From NCBI RefSeq assembly GCF_000316195.1, contig NZ_JH994111.1, positions 1,505,403-1,569,402 of the forward strand: a DNA stretch of 64,000 nucleotides, written 5' to 3'. This DNA comes from Brachyspira hampsonii 30446. Lineage in GTDB: Bacteria > Spirochaetota > Brachyspiria > Brachyspirales > Brachyspiraceae. The number at the start of each line of letters is the position of its first letter. The stretch's first letter is position 1. The translations under genes were made by a program, and so were the position numbers. Below are positions 50,662 through 60,535 of this stretch, one piece after another. Below the pieces are notes generated by a model. It ran no database searches. It worked only from the letters and a program-made list of their open reading frames with translations, and was not told the DNA's origin.

Positions 50662-51594
50662 ATGCAGTATATATTATATATTATACTTTCTATAATAATA
50701 TTATTACTATTAATACTAATAATAATTTCAAATCATTTTGTTAATAAACTTCTAATAAAAACAAATAAAAAACTATTTGAAAGAAAAGAAAGTACTAAAG
50801 AAGAAAGCGAAGAAAAAAAACGAATTAAAGAAAAAAGAAGAATATGGTTTGAAAGCTCTCAAAAAGATGTATACACTGTATCTGATGATAATTTAAAATT
50901 GCATGCTCATTTTATAAATAACAACAGTAATGTATATGTTATAATAGTTCACCCCTATGAAGGCAGAGGATCTTATATGAAATATTTTATAGAAAAATTT
51001 TATAATATGGGATTTAATATTCTTGCGATAGATTTAAGGACTCATGGAGAAAGCGAAGGGAAAATATATTCTTTAGGTTATTTAGAGAGATTAGATGTAT
51101 TAGCTTGGATAAAATATATAAATGATAATTATAATAATGCTCAGATAATTCTATATGGAATTTCTATGGGAGCAAATTCTGTTATGATGTGCTGTAATGA
51201 AGATGCTGCTAATAATGTAAAAGCAATAATAGAAGATGCAGGATTTACAAATGCTTATGAGCAATTAAAAAGAAGACTAGATATTGCTTATAATTTTTCT
51301 TTTCTTCCAATAGTAGAAGCAACATCATTAATGGCTAAAATAAGATTAGGTTTTTCATTTAAAGATATTGATATAAAAAAAAGAATAGCAGTATCAAAAA
51401 TACCAATTCTTTTTATACATGGTGATAAAGATGAGCTTGTAGATTATAATATGGTTAATAAACTTTATGATGCTTGTTCATCTCAAAAAGAAAAACTCAT
51501 TATAAAAGATGGAAATCATATATCTGCTGTTTTCAGCAATGAAGATTTATATTGGAGTACAATAAAAAACTTTATTAGTAAATATATTAGTTAA
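50662..51594 (+). CDS. Membrane-anchored alpha/beta hydrolase
   Basis: 310 residues. A single N-terminal hydrophobic segment (residues 3-23) is followed by a charged linker. The hydrolase domain has the nucleophile S168 in LYGISMGANS, the acid in FIHGDKDELVDY (D257) and H286 in KDGNHISAV. The oxyanion region is IIVHPYEGRGSYM. Similar proteins are esterases or peptidases of the YqkD/BEM46 type; the substrate is not known. It follows the ZIP gene by 71 bases. Confidence 0.85.
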   Translation: MQYILYIILSIIILLLLILIIISNHFVNKLLIKTNKKLFERKESTKEESEEKKRIKEKRRIWFESSQKDVYTVSDDNLKLHAHFINNNSNVYVIIVHPYEGRGSYMKYFIEKFYNMGFNILAIDLRTHGESEGKIYSLGYLERLDVLAWIKYINDNYNNAQIILYGISMGANSVMMCCNEDAANNVKAIIEDAGFTNAYEQLKRRLDIAYNFSFLPIVEATSLMAKIRLGFSFKDIDIKKRIAVSKIPILFIHGDKDELVDYNMVNKLYDACSSQKEKLIIKDGNHISAVFSNEDLYWSTIKNFISKYIS

Positions 51595-51627
51595 ATAAAA
51601 AAAGCAGGATAATAAAATACCCTGCTT
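51595..51627 (-). terminator. Terminator of paralogue 3 gene
   Basis: AAGCAGG (51602-51608) and CCTGCTT (51621-51627) around a 12-base loop. A T-run follows on the minus strand only. Confidence 0.65.
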
Positions 51628-51648
51628 AAAAACCATTGAGAATATATA

Positions 51649-52371
51649 TTAATTATCCACAAAGTAGAAACTGAATTGTCCGCCTATATCAACAGCACCA
51701 TAATCATTTTTATTAAATCTTGAATCATTGACTCTTCCAGGTCCGAAATCATAACCTGCATAAAGTCCTATTCCTAAAGCTGTTTCATCACTAAAGAAAA
51801 ATAAATAATCTAATGTCAATTTAAGATAAGGAATTACAGACATCTGATATTTATTTTTAATATCATTTAAAGTATAATAACTATTAGAAGTTTCAAATTG
51901 ATTATATGTCGTATTATAATTTTTTGTAGATTCTCCTCCGGCTAATGGTATTTTAACTCCAGCACCTATTCCTATAAAGAAGTTATATATATTAAACTTA
52001 GGAAGTATTCCTATATTAATGGTATCAAAATAATAAGTTGTTTTAACATTCTGATACTGAGTTCCTGCTGCTTTGCTTTCATTAAAAGCATAAACATCTC
52101 TATGATAAGCTATGTCTAATGCTATAGAAAATCCCATATAATTATCAAAACCATTATATATACCAGGAGTTATTCCTACACCCCATTCAAAAGCAGCATC
52201 GGAAGTCAATTTGCCATCACTGCTGTTAACTCCTAATTTATGCTCCTGATAACTTTGTGATATGGATGCACCTAATGGTATGTATAATCCTATACCGGCA
52301 TGAAAATCTGCAAAAACAGTGCTGAATTGCATTATAAAAATACTAATAATTGTAATAAGTATCTTTTTCAT
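51649..52371 (-). CDS. Small secreted beta-barrel-type protein (paralogue 3)
   Basis: 240 residues with a signal peptide (MKKILITIISIFIMQFSTVFA) and a beta-rich mature part. It resembles the tandem pair at 22563-23932 in layout: an early GIGLYIPLGA segment, LDIAYHRDVYAF (compare LDLGYYHDSYDF), GIGAGVKIPL (compare GAGGGAKIPG) and the end VDIGGQFSFYFVDN (compare FDIGIQFGYYL). So it is a third, more distant family member. Its promoter carries a dyad in the spacer. An outer-membrane location is inferred; the function is unknown. Confidence 0.75.
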   Translation of the reverse strand: MKKILITIISIFIMQFSTVFADFHAGIGLYIPLGASISQSYQEHKLGVNSSDGKLTSDAAFEWGVGITPGIYNGFDNYMGFSIALDIAYHRDVYAFNESKAAGTQYQNVKTTYYFDTINIGILPKFNIYNFFIGIGAGVKIPLAGGESTKNYNTTYNQFETSNSYYTLNDIKNKYQMSVIPYLKLTLDYLFFFSDETALGIGLYAGYDFGPGRVNDSRFNKNDYGAVDIGGQFSFYFVDN

Positions 52372-52403
52372 AAAAAACCCCTCTATTAATTGTTTATAAT
52401 TAT

Positions 52404-52432
52404 ATTATAACACATTGTAAACACAATGTCAA
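52404..52432 (-). promoter_or_regulatory. Consensus promoter with operator-like dyad in its spacer
   Basis: On the minus strand, TTGACA (52427-52432), 17 bases, TATAAT (52404-52409). The 18-base perfect dyad ACATTGT-GTTT-ACAATGT (52412-52429) fills the spacer and overlaps the -35. A repressor bound here would block RNA polymerase. Confidence 0.75.
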
Positions 52433-52486
52433 GAAAGAGTAAATATTTTTTACTAAAAAAGATAAATTTTATAAATAAAGTAAAAT

Positions 52487-55400
52487 TTATTTATCAACAT
52501 AATCTCTAGGTATACCCGGAAGTATATAATCAAATAAAGCATAATTAGCCATATATAAAGTATCTCTGTCATTTTGATTTATAGTATCAACAGGAACTCT
52601 ATATGTCTTTATATATCTGTACGAATCAATTATACCTTTGTCAAAATTATTATATAAATATTTCATCACAGTATAATAATCACCTGAAGAATTAGTAGTA
52701 TATGTAAATAAAAGTTTTGTATCATTTCTAGCTCTTAAATACATGTTTATATCATTATTTCTAGCCGGAGATAAGAAGATATCAGTATCATCATAAGGCT
52801 TATTTCTGTTTGTATCTATTCCTATGTAATGCATTAAAGGTATTTTTCCTTTAGCATCATTAAATGATTGTACTGCTAAACTTTCTAATGAAGTATAGAA
52901 GTTTGTTTCAGTATTAAGTTTGATAGAAGGCTTACCAACATCTACAATAGATAAAGGAGAATATTGGAACTCTCTTATTTTTATAACATCATTATTCTGG
53001 AATGCTTCCAAATATGCAAAAGGAACGGTAAATAAACTGCCGGCAGAACCTGTTATATATATTTTTTTCACCCTTTCAGCATCTTTAATTATATCCGATG
53101 AAAGCATGGCTCTTTGAATAGATTTTAATGAATTTCTTCTATCTCTTGCTTTAGATACATTTGTAAAGCTATTTAAATATGTATTAAGTTTATCTCTGTC
53201 TATTAAAACAGATTTTTTTACCTTACTGTCTCCAACAACATAACTATAAGCTGCATATTTATTATCCTCATAAGCATAGAATATAAACATAGTATTAGTA
53301 TTTTCATTTGAGAATATTTCATAAGCATCTTTTATATTATTATCAAAATTACTTTCAGGAACTCTTATTTTATTTAATAATCCGTATATATAAGCAGAAT
53401 TAGTTTTATATAATGAATAGAATCTGTCTGCAAACTCTGATACTGTATCAGTTTCAAATATATATTGATTTCCATAAATATAATTCATAGTAGTAAATAT
53501 ATCATTTTCATTAGTTGCATCCGTATTCATTATGGTATTTGCAACAGTCAATACTTCATTTGTATTTTGCATTCTATTTAGAAAATTAGTTACTGTATCA
53601 ATAGGAGTCTTAGCATATATTAAATCATAAAGAACAGCAACTTCTAAAATTTTATCTTTATTATCTCCATTAACTCTATTTGCGATATAATTCAAATATT
53701 TTACAGATTGTTCAGGATCATTTTTAGCCTTCAAAAATCTTGATAATGTTCTAGGAGTAAAATATTCATCTATTAAATCATAATTATTATTAGTGTATAA
53801 ATAAACAAAATGCAATGCCCTATTAGCTCCTTTCACAGCACCATCTTCTCCCATTCTTCTATAAATAGGAAGCATTGCTTTTATAAATCTGTAAGCATTA
53901 GAATCGCTTATATTAGTATATGAACTTGCAAAGAATTTATATCCTTCTTCAGAGAATAAATAAGACGTATTAGTATCCATCACTTTATATCTGTCTTCAA
54001 CAATTCTAGCATAATTAAACATCTTTTCATCATCGCTTTGAGAATAAGCAATAACATTTGACATCACACTAATAGTTGGAGAAGCACTTGAAGAATAAGA
54101 ATTATAAAGTCTTGTCTTAAATTCATAAGCTGCATTTGACAATGAAGATACACTGTAATCAGGCTTTCCATATACAGTAAACATATTATTATCATAGCCA
54201 TTCATACTAACTTCCAAAGAATTAGATGATAATTTTCTGAAATAATTAGTATAAAACATTATTCTGGAATCTCTTCCATTTTTTCCTACTACTAAAGCTA
54301 TATTATTTATATCTCTTAAAACCCTTCTATTGTTTGTAAAAGTCTCTTCATCAGAATAAACTATATATAGATTCTTTTTCATTATGTTAGATATATCAGA
54401 AGCACTAGCCCCTGTTATATCTGTAACTAATGGAACATAAGAATTAGTTGATATATCCTTTAACTCCATAAATCTGAAATTGCCTCTTCTTCTCCTATTT
54501 GTAGAAGCTGAAGAATTTGTAGATATATTGTTTGAATATGCCTTATTAGTTTCTTCAGAATTATAAGAAACATTCATATATAAATTATTAGTATTATTTA
54601 GTTTGATCTCATTTTGAATATTATTATCACTATAAAGATTATTAGCTGCATTAGTATTGCTTGCCATAGACATACTGCTGTTTATTTCTTTCTCAGCATT
54701 TCTAGTAGTTCTAAAGAATGCTATTAATTTACTGTCTATATAAGCAGTTTTATCAGGAAGCATATATTCTGTTGAATCATATAATTCCCTTACAAAAATA
54801 TTTTTATTGCTTATAACAATAGGTCTGAATCCTATATGAGTAACATAGTTTTTAGTTTTAGGCATATCATTAGTCTGCATATAGAAAGCAGTTCTTCCAT
54901 TTTCTCTAACAAATCTATATCCCAAATAAGTATCCCAAATAAGAGTTTCATCTTTACGCATAGATTTATCAATATCTTCAGGCTTAACATCGCATATTAC
55001 TATAGGCTCTATAGGAGTATTAGAAAACTTGTCTATTGCTTCTTGTTCATATTTTGAAATTTCTTTAAGCATTTCTGCTTCCATATCACTGTCATAAGGA
55101 GTACCTACAGCATCCAAATACATCTGATATGAATATAAAGCCTTTTCATAAAGTTTATAATATTCTTTTAGATAATAATTATTCTCTCCCAAAGTATAAA
55201 GTCTTTTATCCAAGAATTTTCTTCTCATATCAATAGCATCAAACATAGCAAGTATATTGATACTAGCATCAGGATAACTGTCTTTTAAAAACTCTATAAC
55301 TTTATATTTAGCCTGTCTTAATATAAAATTATTATCTTCTACAAATGTTATCATAAATACACTTTCTCTTAATCTCTTTAATATTCTAAATACATACTGC

Positions 55401-58400
55401 ACAGGATAATCCAAACTATCAGGATATCTGTTTCTGTATTTAGAACTGAAATCAATCAAAGTAGTAAGTATTGCAATTTCTTCAACAGCAAATGCAGAAG
55501 TCTGAGCCTTTGAGAATGCCGACATATATTCTCTTGCTGCTTCTTCTATATACCCTGCTAATTCATAAGCCTTAGCTAAATTATATCTTATAATAATTTC
55601 AGTTTTTAAATCCACTGGGAAATTAGAGTTAGATGATAAAATATATTTATATCTATCTATAGCATCTTTAAGCATAGATAATCTCTGTACATTTACATCA
55701 TGGTTTCTCATATCTGTAGGATCATCTGATTGTTTTTTTCTATAGTTAACACTATTATTCGCTGTAAGTTTAAATGCCATTATATAATTGAAAGCCGCTA
55801 TATGAGAATACAATAATAATCTGTCTTTTGTACTAACAACATTATTTGTAGATAATACCTGAAGTGTTTTAGTTGTATTAAATAACTCTATAAAAAACTC
55901 TCTTTTAATAGAAGTTAAATCATTTTCTGATAAATATCTTAAATATAAAGATGATAAACTCAAATAATTTTTAGCATCATTTTCAGCATTTTCATATTTA
56001 AGACTAGGATTATCAGCCAAAGTTTTTTCATCTAAAGTTTTCTGATATTCTTCTATAGATGTTTTAAAAGACATTATAGAATTGGATTGATCTCCCTGTC
56101 TGTAATAAAGATAGCCTTCATTATTGTAATATGTAGCAAGCATCAAAGGCTGAATAGATTTTTTAGGTTTATCCTGAATAATATAATTACGGTATGAAGA
56201 TAAAGCCTCTCTAGCCTCAGAATATCTTCCCATCTTCTCATACAATTCCTGATATATAGAATAAAGCATTTGCTGTTTATCTACATTCAAAGGCTCTCCC
56301 GGTATATATCCTCCAAATGAAGCAAGCCCCAAATTTACAACATTAATATTAGCACCGTACAAAGTTATACTAACATAATTAGGAGTATAAACTGAAGAAT
56401 CTAAACTATCTATCTTAGCTTTTACACTATCGCAATATAGTAAGGCATTATTATAATCTTCTAATTTTAAATAACATGCCGCAAGTAAAAGCTGATTAAG
56501 TTCATTTTTATTAACATCATCTTTTGTAAGTTCATCTCTTTCTAATAATGACTCTATAGCCTTATTATAATCTTCCTGCTCTATAGCAGCAACTGAAGTA
56601 TATCCGACTATTTTATATACACTTTCTTTATCGCCTAATTTTTCAAATAAAGCACGGGCCTTATCATATTCTCTGTAGGCTCCTTTTACATCATTATTCA
56701 TCCATAAAGAATAACCATAAAAGAAATGATACCAAGCCTTACTCTTATCAGTTCCTATTTGATTAAGTAAACTTTCTGCTTCTTTATATTCATTAACCGC
56801 ATCAGAATATCTTCCATTTATCAAATAAGAATTAGCAAGCATTATAGATATGACACTAGGTTTAGTTCTTACTTTACTTTTAGCCATTATTAATGAATCT
56901 ATAATTTCAGAATCCAAATTCTGATTTTGGAATGCAAGCATATTATAACCCATATATATCCCATTAGTAACGGTATTATCTTTATAAGCTGGTACTAACT
57001 CTATTACGCTTTTATATGTTTTTTCATCTTGAAGCACCTGCATTCTCAAAGCCTGAGCGAATGTAAGCATCTCAGATTTTTTTACATAATAATTTTCTTC
57101 ATCAGGATATAAGAATATTGCAAAATTAATATATGACACAGCCTTTTCAACTATGGTATCAAAAGCCTTATTCAAATACAAATAAAATCCGTCTTCTCTT
57201 TTTTTCTCGCTTACAACATAGCGTTCAGGACTATACTGTTTGGATACAGCTATACCATAATATCTGTTAGCTAAATAGTAATAAGCATTTGCAAGTTCGG
57301 CATGTGCCTCATGAGAAGAATATCTAGTTGATAAAATATTTCTCTCTCTTTCAAGTATAGTTTCTTCAAGTGATTCTATAGTACTGTAAGCTCTAAGTCC
57401 GCTCTCTATAACTCTTGAGGAAGCTGAAGTATCATTGGGATTATATTTTAAAGTTTCATTATAATTTTCATAAGCAGAGGCATATTTGCCTTCATTATAC
57501 GCTTTATCTGCTAAAGATTTGTAATAATCAGCTAATGTAGTTTTACAATACTGAGCCTCATAAGTAGAATCAAAATTCTTTCCGCCGGAATTTAATGCTT
57601 CTTTAAACAAAGCATAAGATTCATCATCTTGCTTAGCCATAAGCACCTTAGCATTTGCATAATATCCCAATGCAAGCATTATGTCATTTTTAGATTCAAT
57701 ATAAGGCTTAAACAAATTAGTAGCATCATCATAATTTCTTGAAACTATAAGTCCGTCTAAATATACGAGTCTTGCCGCAACAGCTAAAGGAGCATAAGGA
57801 TGAGCATTTTCTATTATAACATTATAAGAAATCTTTGAATCTCTTATGAAATCTTTAGCAATCTCTAATCTGTCTGAAAATAACAAATCTTTTCTTGAAT
57901 AAGGAATATTATAAATATCTTCATCTTCTGGGTATTTATATCCGTTATCTTCAACTGAATGAGCATATAATTTAGCTGCAAGCAAATATAAATCTTTATC
58001 AATATTCAAATTAAGAATTTCACTAAGAATTGTAAATGTATTTTCATTATTTTTATCAGTTTTATATTTTTCATTGGCTGATATATAGCCTGACCAAGCT
58101 ACTAAATTTGTCATTTCCAAATCGGTATTAGTAATAAAATATTCATTTGTATAAGATTCTATATCAAACCAATTATTATTAGTATCAAAACTTTCGTCTA
58201 TCTTTGATGTTAAAAATCCTGGAAATGTATCTGAATATTCAGAGGTTAATACTTTTTTGGTATTATTATATTCTTTAGTATTATTATTAGTATATGATGA
58301 TATCATTATATTAAAATATGCCTTAGCAACATTATTCTTATCTTCAGAAAAAGGAAAATATTCTGCAAATCTTTCTACAGCATCAACTTTTCTATTATAT

Positions 58401-59467
58401 GGAAGTTCAACAAAACTATTATACATAGCATCAGAATTATCATCTTTTATAAAATACTCTTTTGTAGACCCCATTGTTACTATACTAGTACCATCTTCAC
58501 TAACAACATAGGCTCCAACCAAAGCTGAAGGATAGGCCACATTAAAAGTAGTTAATTGTGTATCTTCTGATAAAACATAATATTGATGCGTTGTCAAGGA
58601 ATAAGACATCAAGCGTCTTTTATCATAATAGGTTAAATTTCCATCTCTGTCAGAATCTTTTTCTATTTCAAAAAATATAATAGTATCATCATTATAAAAT
58701 GTAGGATTAAATTTAAATGTCTCTGTATCGGTAAGTATAGTTAAATTAGTCTGATTATTAGTATTAGGAATTAAATCTAATATAGCCAATTGGGAATATC
58801 TATCTCCCACTTTAGAAGTTATAAAAGCTATTTTTGTATCATCAAAAGAAAATGCAGGAGAACTAGCTTCAATATCAGATAACTTCATTACATCTTTACC
58901 ATTAGGCTTTACAGTAAAGAGTTTTTTTACTCCTCCGTCCCTATCTGAAATAAATGCTATAGAATTACCTTTATGAGAAATCACAGGATCCGTATCATAA
59001 CCTTTATAATCTGTGAGCCTTATGATACTCTGCTCCAAATTTTCTAAATTATTTTTAGAAGTTCTTATTCCAAAATTATAAAGTTTATATAAATATATAT
59101 CACCGAAAGCATCATCTCTAGTTGAAGAGAATACTATATATCTTGATTTATCATCAGTGGAAACAGAGGTATCTATTCCTGGGCTTCTAGTTAATCTATA
59201 AGTTTCAAGAGTATATGAATTTACAGTAAAAATATCAGTATTTCCGGCATTTTCTCTTGAATAATAAATCCAAGTACCTTCTCTGTCAATTACAGCATCT
59301 AATGCCGGATTTACCTCTCCAGATGTTAAAGAATATCTTTTATATTCTTTTAAAAAAGGTCTGCTGTCAAATGCCGAATCAGTATTTTTCTGACTCGATG
59401 CACAAGCAAGTAAAATAAAAGAAAATAGAACTAATATTTTAAATTTCACATAACATTTTAATCTCAT
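52487..59467 (-). CDS. Giant lipoprotein: TolB-like propeller, TPR array, CHAT-like C-terminus
   Basis: A 2326-residue protein with a lipoprotein signal (KILVLFSFILLACAS). About 45-250 are PD40/TolB-like propeller repeats (for example SRYIVFSSTRDDAFGDIYLY, NSIAFISDRDGGVKKLFTV). About 560-1400 are helical TPR-type repeats (KAYNEGKYASAYENYNETLK). An Asn/Ser-rich linker (about 1590-1660) ends in RRRR. Residues 2133-2326 look like a CHAT (caspase-like) domain: KKIYITGSAGSLFTVPFAYL matches the CHAT lead-in and LMHYIGIDTN offers a candidate His (H2213). The place of the catalytic Cys reads LLFTYTTNSSG, without Cys. So it may be a pseudo-protease; this is inference. It is probably anchored at the envelope. 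It is flanked by a STAS protein gene and a beta-barrel-type gene. Confidence 0.8.
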   Translation of the reverse strand: MRLKCYVKFKILVLFSFILLACASSQKNTDSAFDSRPFLKEYKRYSLTSGEVNPALDAVIDREGTWIYYSRENAGNTDIFTVNSYTLETYRLTRSPGIDTSVSTDDKSRYIVFSSTRDDAFGDIYLYKLYNFGIRTSKNNLENLEQSIIRLTDYKGYDTDPVISHKGNSIAFISDRDGGVKKLFTVKPNGKDVMKLSDIEASSPAFSFDDTKIAFITSKVGDRYSQLAILDLIPNTNNQTNLTILTDTETFKFNPTFYNDDTIIFFEIEKDSDRDGNLTYYDKRRLMSYSLTTHQYYVLSEDTQLTTFNVAYPSALVGAYVVSEDGTSIVTMGSTKEYFIKDDNSDAMYNSFVELPYNRKVDAVERFAEYFPFSEDKNNVAKAYFNIMISSYTNNNTKEYNNTKKVLTSEYSDTFPGFLTSKIDESFDTNNNWFDIESYTNEYFITNTDLEMTNLVAWSGYISANEKYKTDKNNENTFTILSEILNLNIDKDLYLLAAKLYAHSVEDNGYKYPEDEDIYNIPYSRKDLLFSDRLEIAKDFIRDSKISYNVIIENAHPYAPLAVAARLVYLDGLIVSRNYDDATNLFKPYIESKNDIMLALGYYANAKVLMAKQDDESYALFKEALNSGGKNFDSTYEAQYCKTTLADYYKSLADKAYNEGKYASAYENYNETLKYNPNDTSASSRVIESGLRAYSTIESLEETILERERNILSTRYSSHEAHAELANAYYYLANRYYGIAVSKQYSPERYVVSEKKREDGFYLYLNKAFDTIVEKAVSYINFAIFLYPDEENYYVKKSEMLTFAQALRMQVLQDEKTYKSVIELVPAYKDNTVTNGIYMGYNMLAFQNQNLDSEIIDSLIMAKSKVRTKPSVISIMLANSYLINGRYSDAVNEYKEAESLLNQIGTDKSKAWYHFFYGYSLWMNNDVKGAYREYDKARALFEKLGDKESVYKIVGYTSVAAIEQEDYNKAIESLLERDELTKDDVNKNELNQLLLAACYLKLEDYNNALLYCDSVKAKIDSLDSSVYTPNYVSITLYGANINVVNLGLASFGGYIPGEPLNVDKQQMLYSIYQELYEKMGRYSEAREALSSYRNYIIQDKPKKSIQPLMLATYYNNEGYLYYRQGDQSNSIMSFKTSIEEYQKTLDEKTLADNPSLKYENAENDAKNYLSLSSLYLRYLSENDLTSIKREFFIELFNTTKTLQVLSTNNVVSTKDRLLLYSHIAAFNYIMAFKLTANNSVNYRKKQSDDPTDMRNHDVNVQRLSMLKDAIDRYKYILSSNSNFPVDLKTEIIIRYNLAKAYELAGYIEEAAREYMSAFSKAQTSAFAVEEIAILTTLIDFSSKYRNRYPDSLDYPVQYVFRILKRLRESVFMITFVEDNNFILRQAKYKVIEFLKDSYPDASINILAMFDAIDMRRKFLDKRLYTLGENNYYLKEYYKLYEKALYSYQMYLDAVGTPYDSDMEAEMLKEISKYEQEAIDKFSNTPIEPIVICDVKPEDIDKSMRKDETLIWDTYLGYRFVRENGRTAFYMQTNDMPKTKNYVTHIGFRPIVISNKNIFVRELYDSTEYMLPDKTAYIDSKLIAFFRTTRNAEKEINSSMSMASNTNAANNLYSDNNIQNEIKLNNTNNLYMNVSYNSEETNKAYSNNISTNSSASTNRRRRGNFRFMELKDISTNSYVPLVTDITGASASDISNIMKKNLYIVYSDEETFTNNRRVLRDINNIALVVGKNGRDSRIMFYTNYFRKLSSNSLEVSMNGYDNNMFTVYGKPDYSVSSLSNAAYEFKTRLYNSYSSSASPTISVMSNVIAYSQSDDEKMFNYARIVEDRYKVMDTNTSYLFSEEGYKFFASSYTNISDSNAYRFIKAMLPIYRRMGEDGAVKGANRALHFVYLYTNNNYDLIDEYFTPRTLSRFLKAKNDPEQSVKYLNYIANRVNGDNKDKILEVAVLYDLIYAKTPIDTVTNFLNRMQNTNEVLTVANTIMNTDATNENDIFTTMNYIYGNQYIFETDTVSEFADRFYSLYKTNSAYIYGLLNKIRVPESNFDNNIKDAYEIFSNENTNTMFIFYAYEDNKYAAYSYVVGDSKVKKSVLIDRDKLNTYLNSFTNVSKARDRRNSLKSIQRAMLSSDIIKDAERVKKIYITGSAGSLFTVPFAYLEAFQNNDVIKIREFQYSPLSIVDVGKPSIKLNTETNFYTSLESLAVQSFNDAKGKIPLMHYIGIDTNRNKPYDDTDIFLSPARNNDINMYLRARNDTKLLFTYTTNSSGDYYTVMKYLYNNFDKGIIDSYRYIKTYRVPVDTINQNDRDTLYMANYALFDYILPGIPRDYVDK

Positions 59468-59552
59468 ACTCTGCCAATATAATAATTTATTATAAAACTA
59501 ATAACATGTTAAATTATTATACAAAAAAAACAAATAAAATCAATATAAAATA

Positions 59553-59885
59553 TTAAAATGAAGCTACTGCATCATCTACATTTTCATATACTTCAAATAG
59601 ATCTTCTAACTCTACTGTTTTTAATATTTTTTTGATTATGTCTGGAACACAAGCTAATACCAATCTTCCATTTTTATCTTTAATTTTTCTCATTATAGAA
59701 ATAAATACTCTTATACCACTTGAACTTAAATATTCAATTCCTGATAGTTCTAATATCAAATTAATAGAACCTAACTCTACTAATTGCTCCAACTCAGCTT
59801 CAATAGATACAGATAAATTAACATCTAATTTACCAACTAAACTTACAACTTTAACTTTTCCTCTATCTTCTATATTTAAACTCAT
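59553..59885 (-). CDS. STAS-domain anti-sigma-factor antagonist
   Basis: A 110-residue single STAS domain, SpoIIAA/RsbV-like. LILELSGIEYLSSSGIRVFI holds the conserved phosphorylatable serine next to Gly (S56). VVSLVGKLDVNLS starts the domain. Such proteins bind a kinase/anti-sigma factor and are switched off by phosphorylation. No partner kinase or PP2C phosphatase is adjacent. AGGAG lies before the ATG. A probable promoter is TTGAAT (59940-59945 on the minus strand) with TATACT (59918-59923). Confidence 0.9.
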   Translation of the reverse strand: MSLNIEDRGKVKVVSLVGKLDVNLSVSIEAELEQLVELGSINLILELSGIEYLSSSGIRVFISIMRKIKDKNGRLVLACVPDIIKKILKTVELEDLFEVYENVDDAVASF

Positions 59886-60008
59886 ATAATTCTCCTTGAA
59901 TAATAATTGATTTTACAAGTATAACAAATAAAAAAAAATATTCAATATACTTACATATATAACAGGGTATTGATAGGATTGTAATATTTATTTAAAAAAA
60001 ATTGACTC

Positions 60009-60527
60009 TTATGATAAAATTCCTATCATAGCTTTTTTTTCCCAATTTATATCTGATGATTGAGGACAAGGAAAAGTATTCCATTTTACATTTTTTTTGG
60101 CAACCCAATTTTCTTTATTTTCAAAAACTCCATTGGATTTCATCCATTTATTGAGTTTTGTATAATAAGATGATTTATAGGCATAAGTATAATATAATTT
60201 GTTATTTTCAACTATATATCCTTCCATGAAAGTTACCTTTATAGATGGATATCCGGAAAAAACAAGCATAAATTTATTTAAATAATCCGTATTGCTGTAA
60301 ACTGCCATATTCTCATGTTTTGCCTGAATAAAATTTAGTGTATTCTTCTTATTTATAGTAAGCACACCATACTCATTAAAACTGTAATATCTGTCCGCTT
60401 CCTTTACTACTCTGTTTTTTACCAATTTAATCCAGGCATTATCATAAGAAATAATGGCTTTATTATTAATAAAAAATAAAACAGTCAATACCAATAATAT
60501 AACTAATATAATATAAATATATGACAT
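60009..60527 (-). CDS. Membrane-anchored small protein, relative of the next upstream gene
   Basis: 172 residues: an N-terminal membrane anchor (YIYIILVILLVLTVLFFI) followed by a hydrophilic domain. The C-terminal half (KLNKWMKSNGVFENKENWVA, then NTFPCPQSSDINW) matches the corresponding part of the 60536-61066 protein, so the two are paralogues with different secretion signals. The family is not recognised; the pattern W-(5-12)-P-x-P-(5)-NW near the end is shared. Eight bases separate it from the upstream stop codon, so it is the second gene of an operon. Confidence 0.7.
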   Translation of the reverse strand: MSYIYIILVILLVLTVLFFINNKAIISYDNAWIKLVKNRVVKEADRYYSFNEYGVLTINKKNTLNFIQAKHENMAVYSNTDYLNKFMLVFSGYPSIKVTFMEGYIVENNKLYYTYAYKSSYYTKLNKWMKSNGVFENKENWVAKKNVKWNTFPCPQSSDINWEKKAMIGILS

Positions 60528-60535
60528 TATATTTT

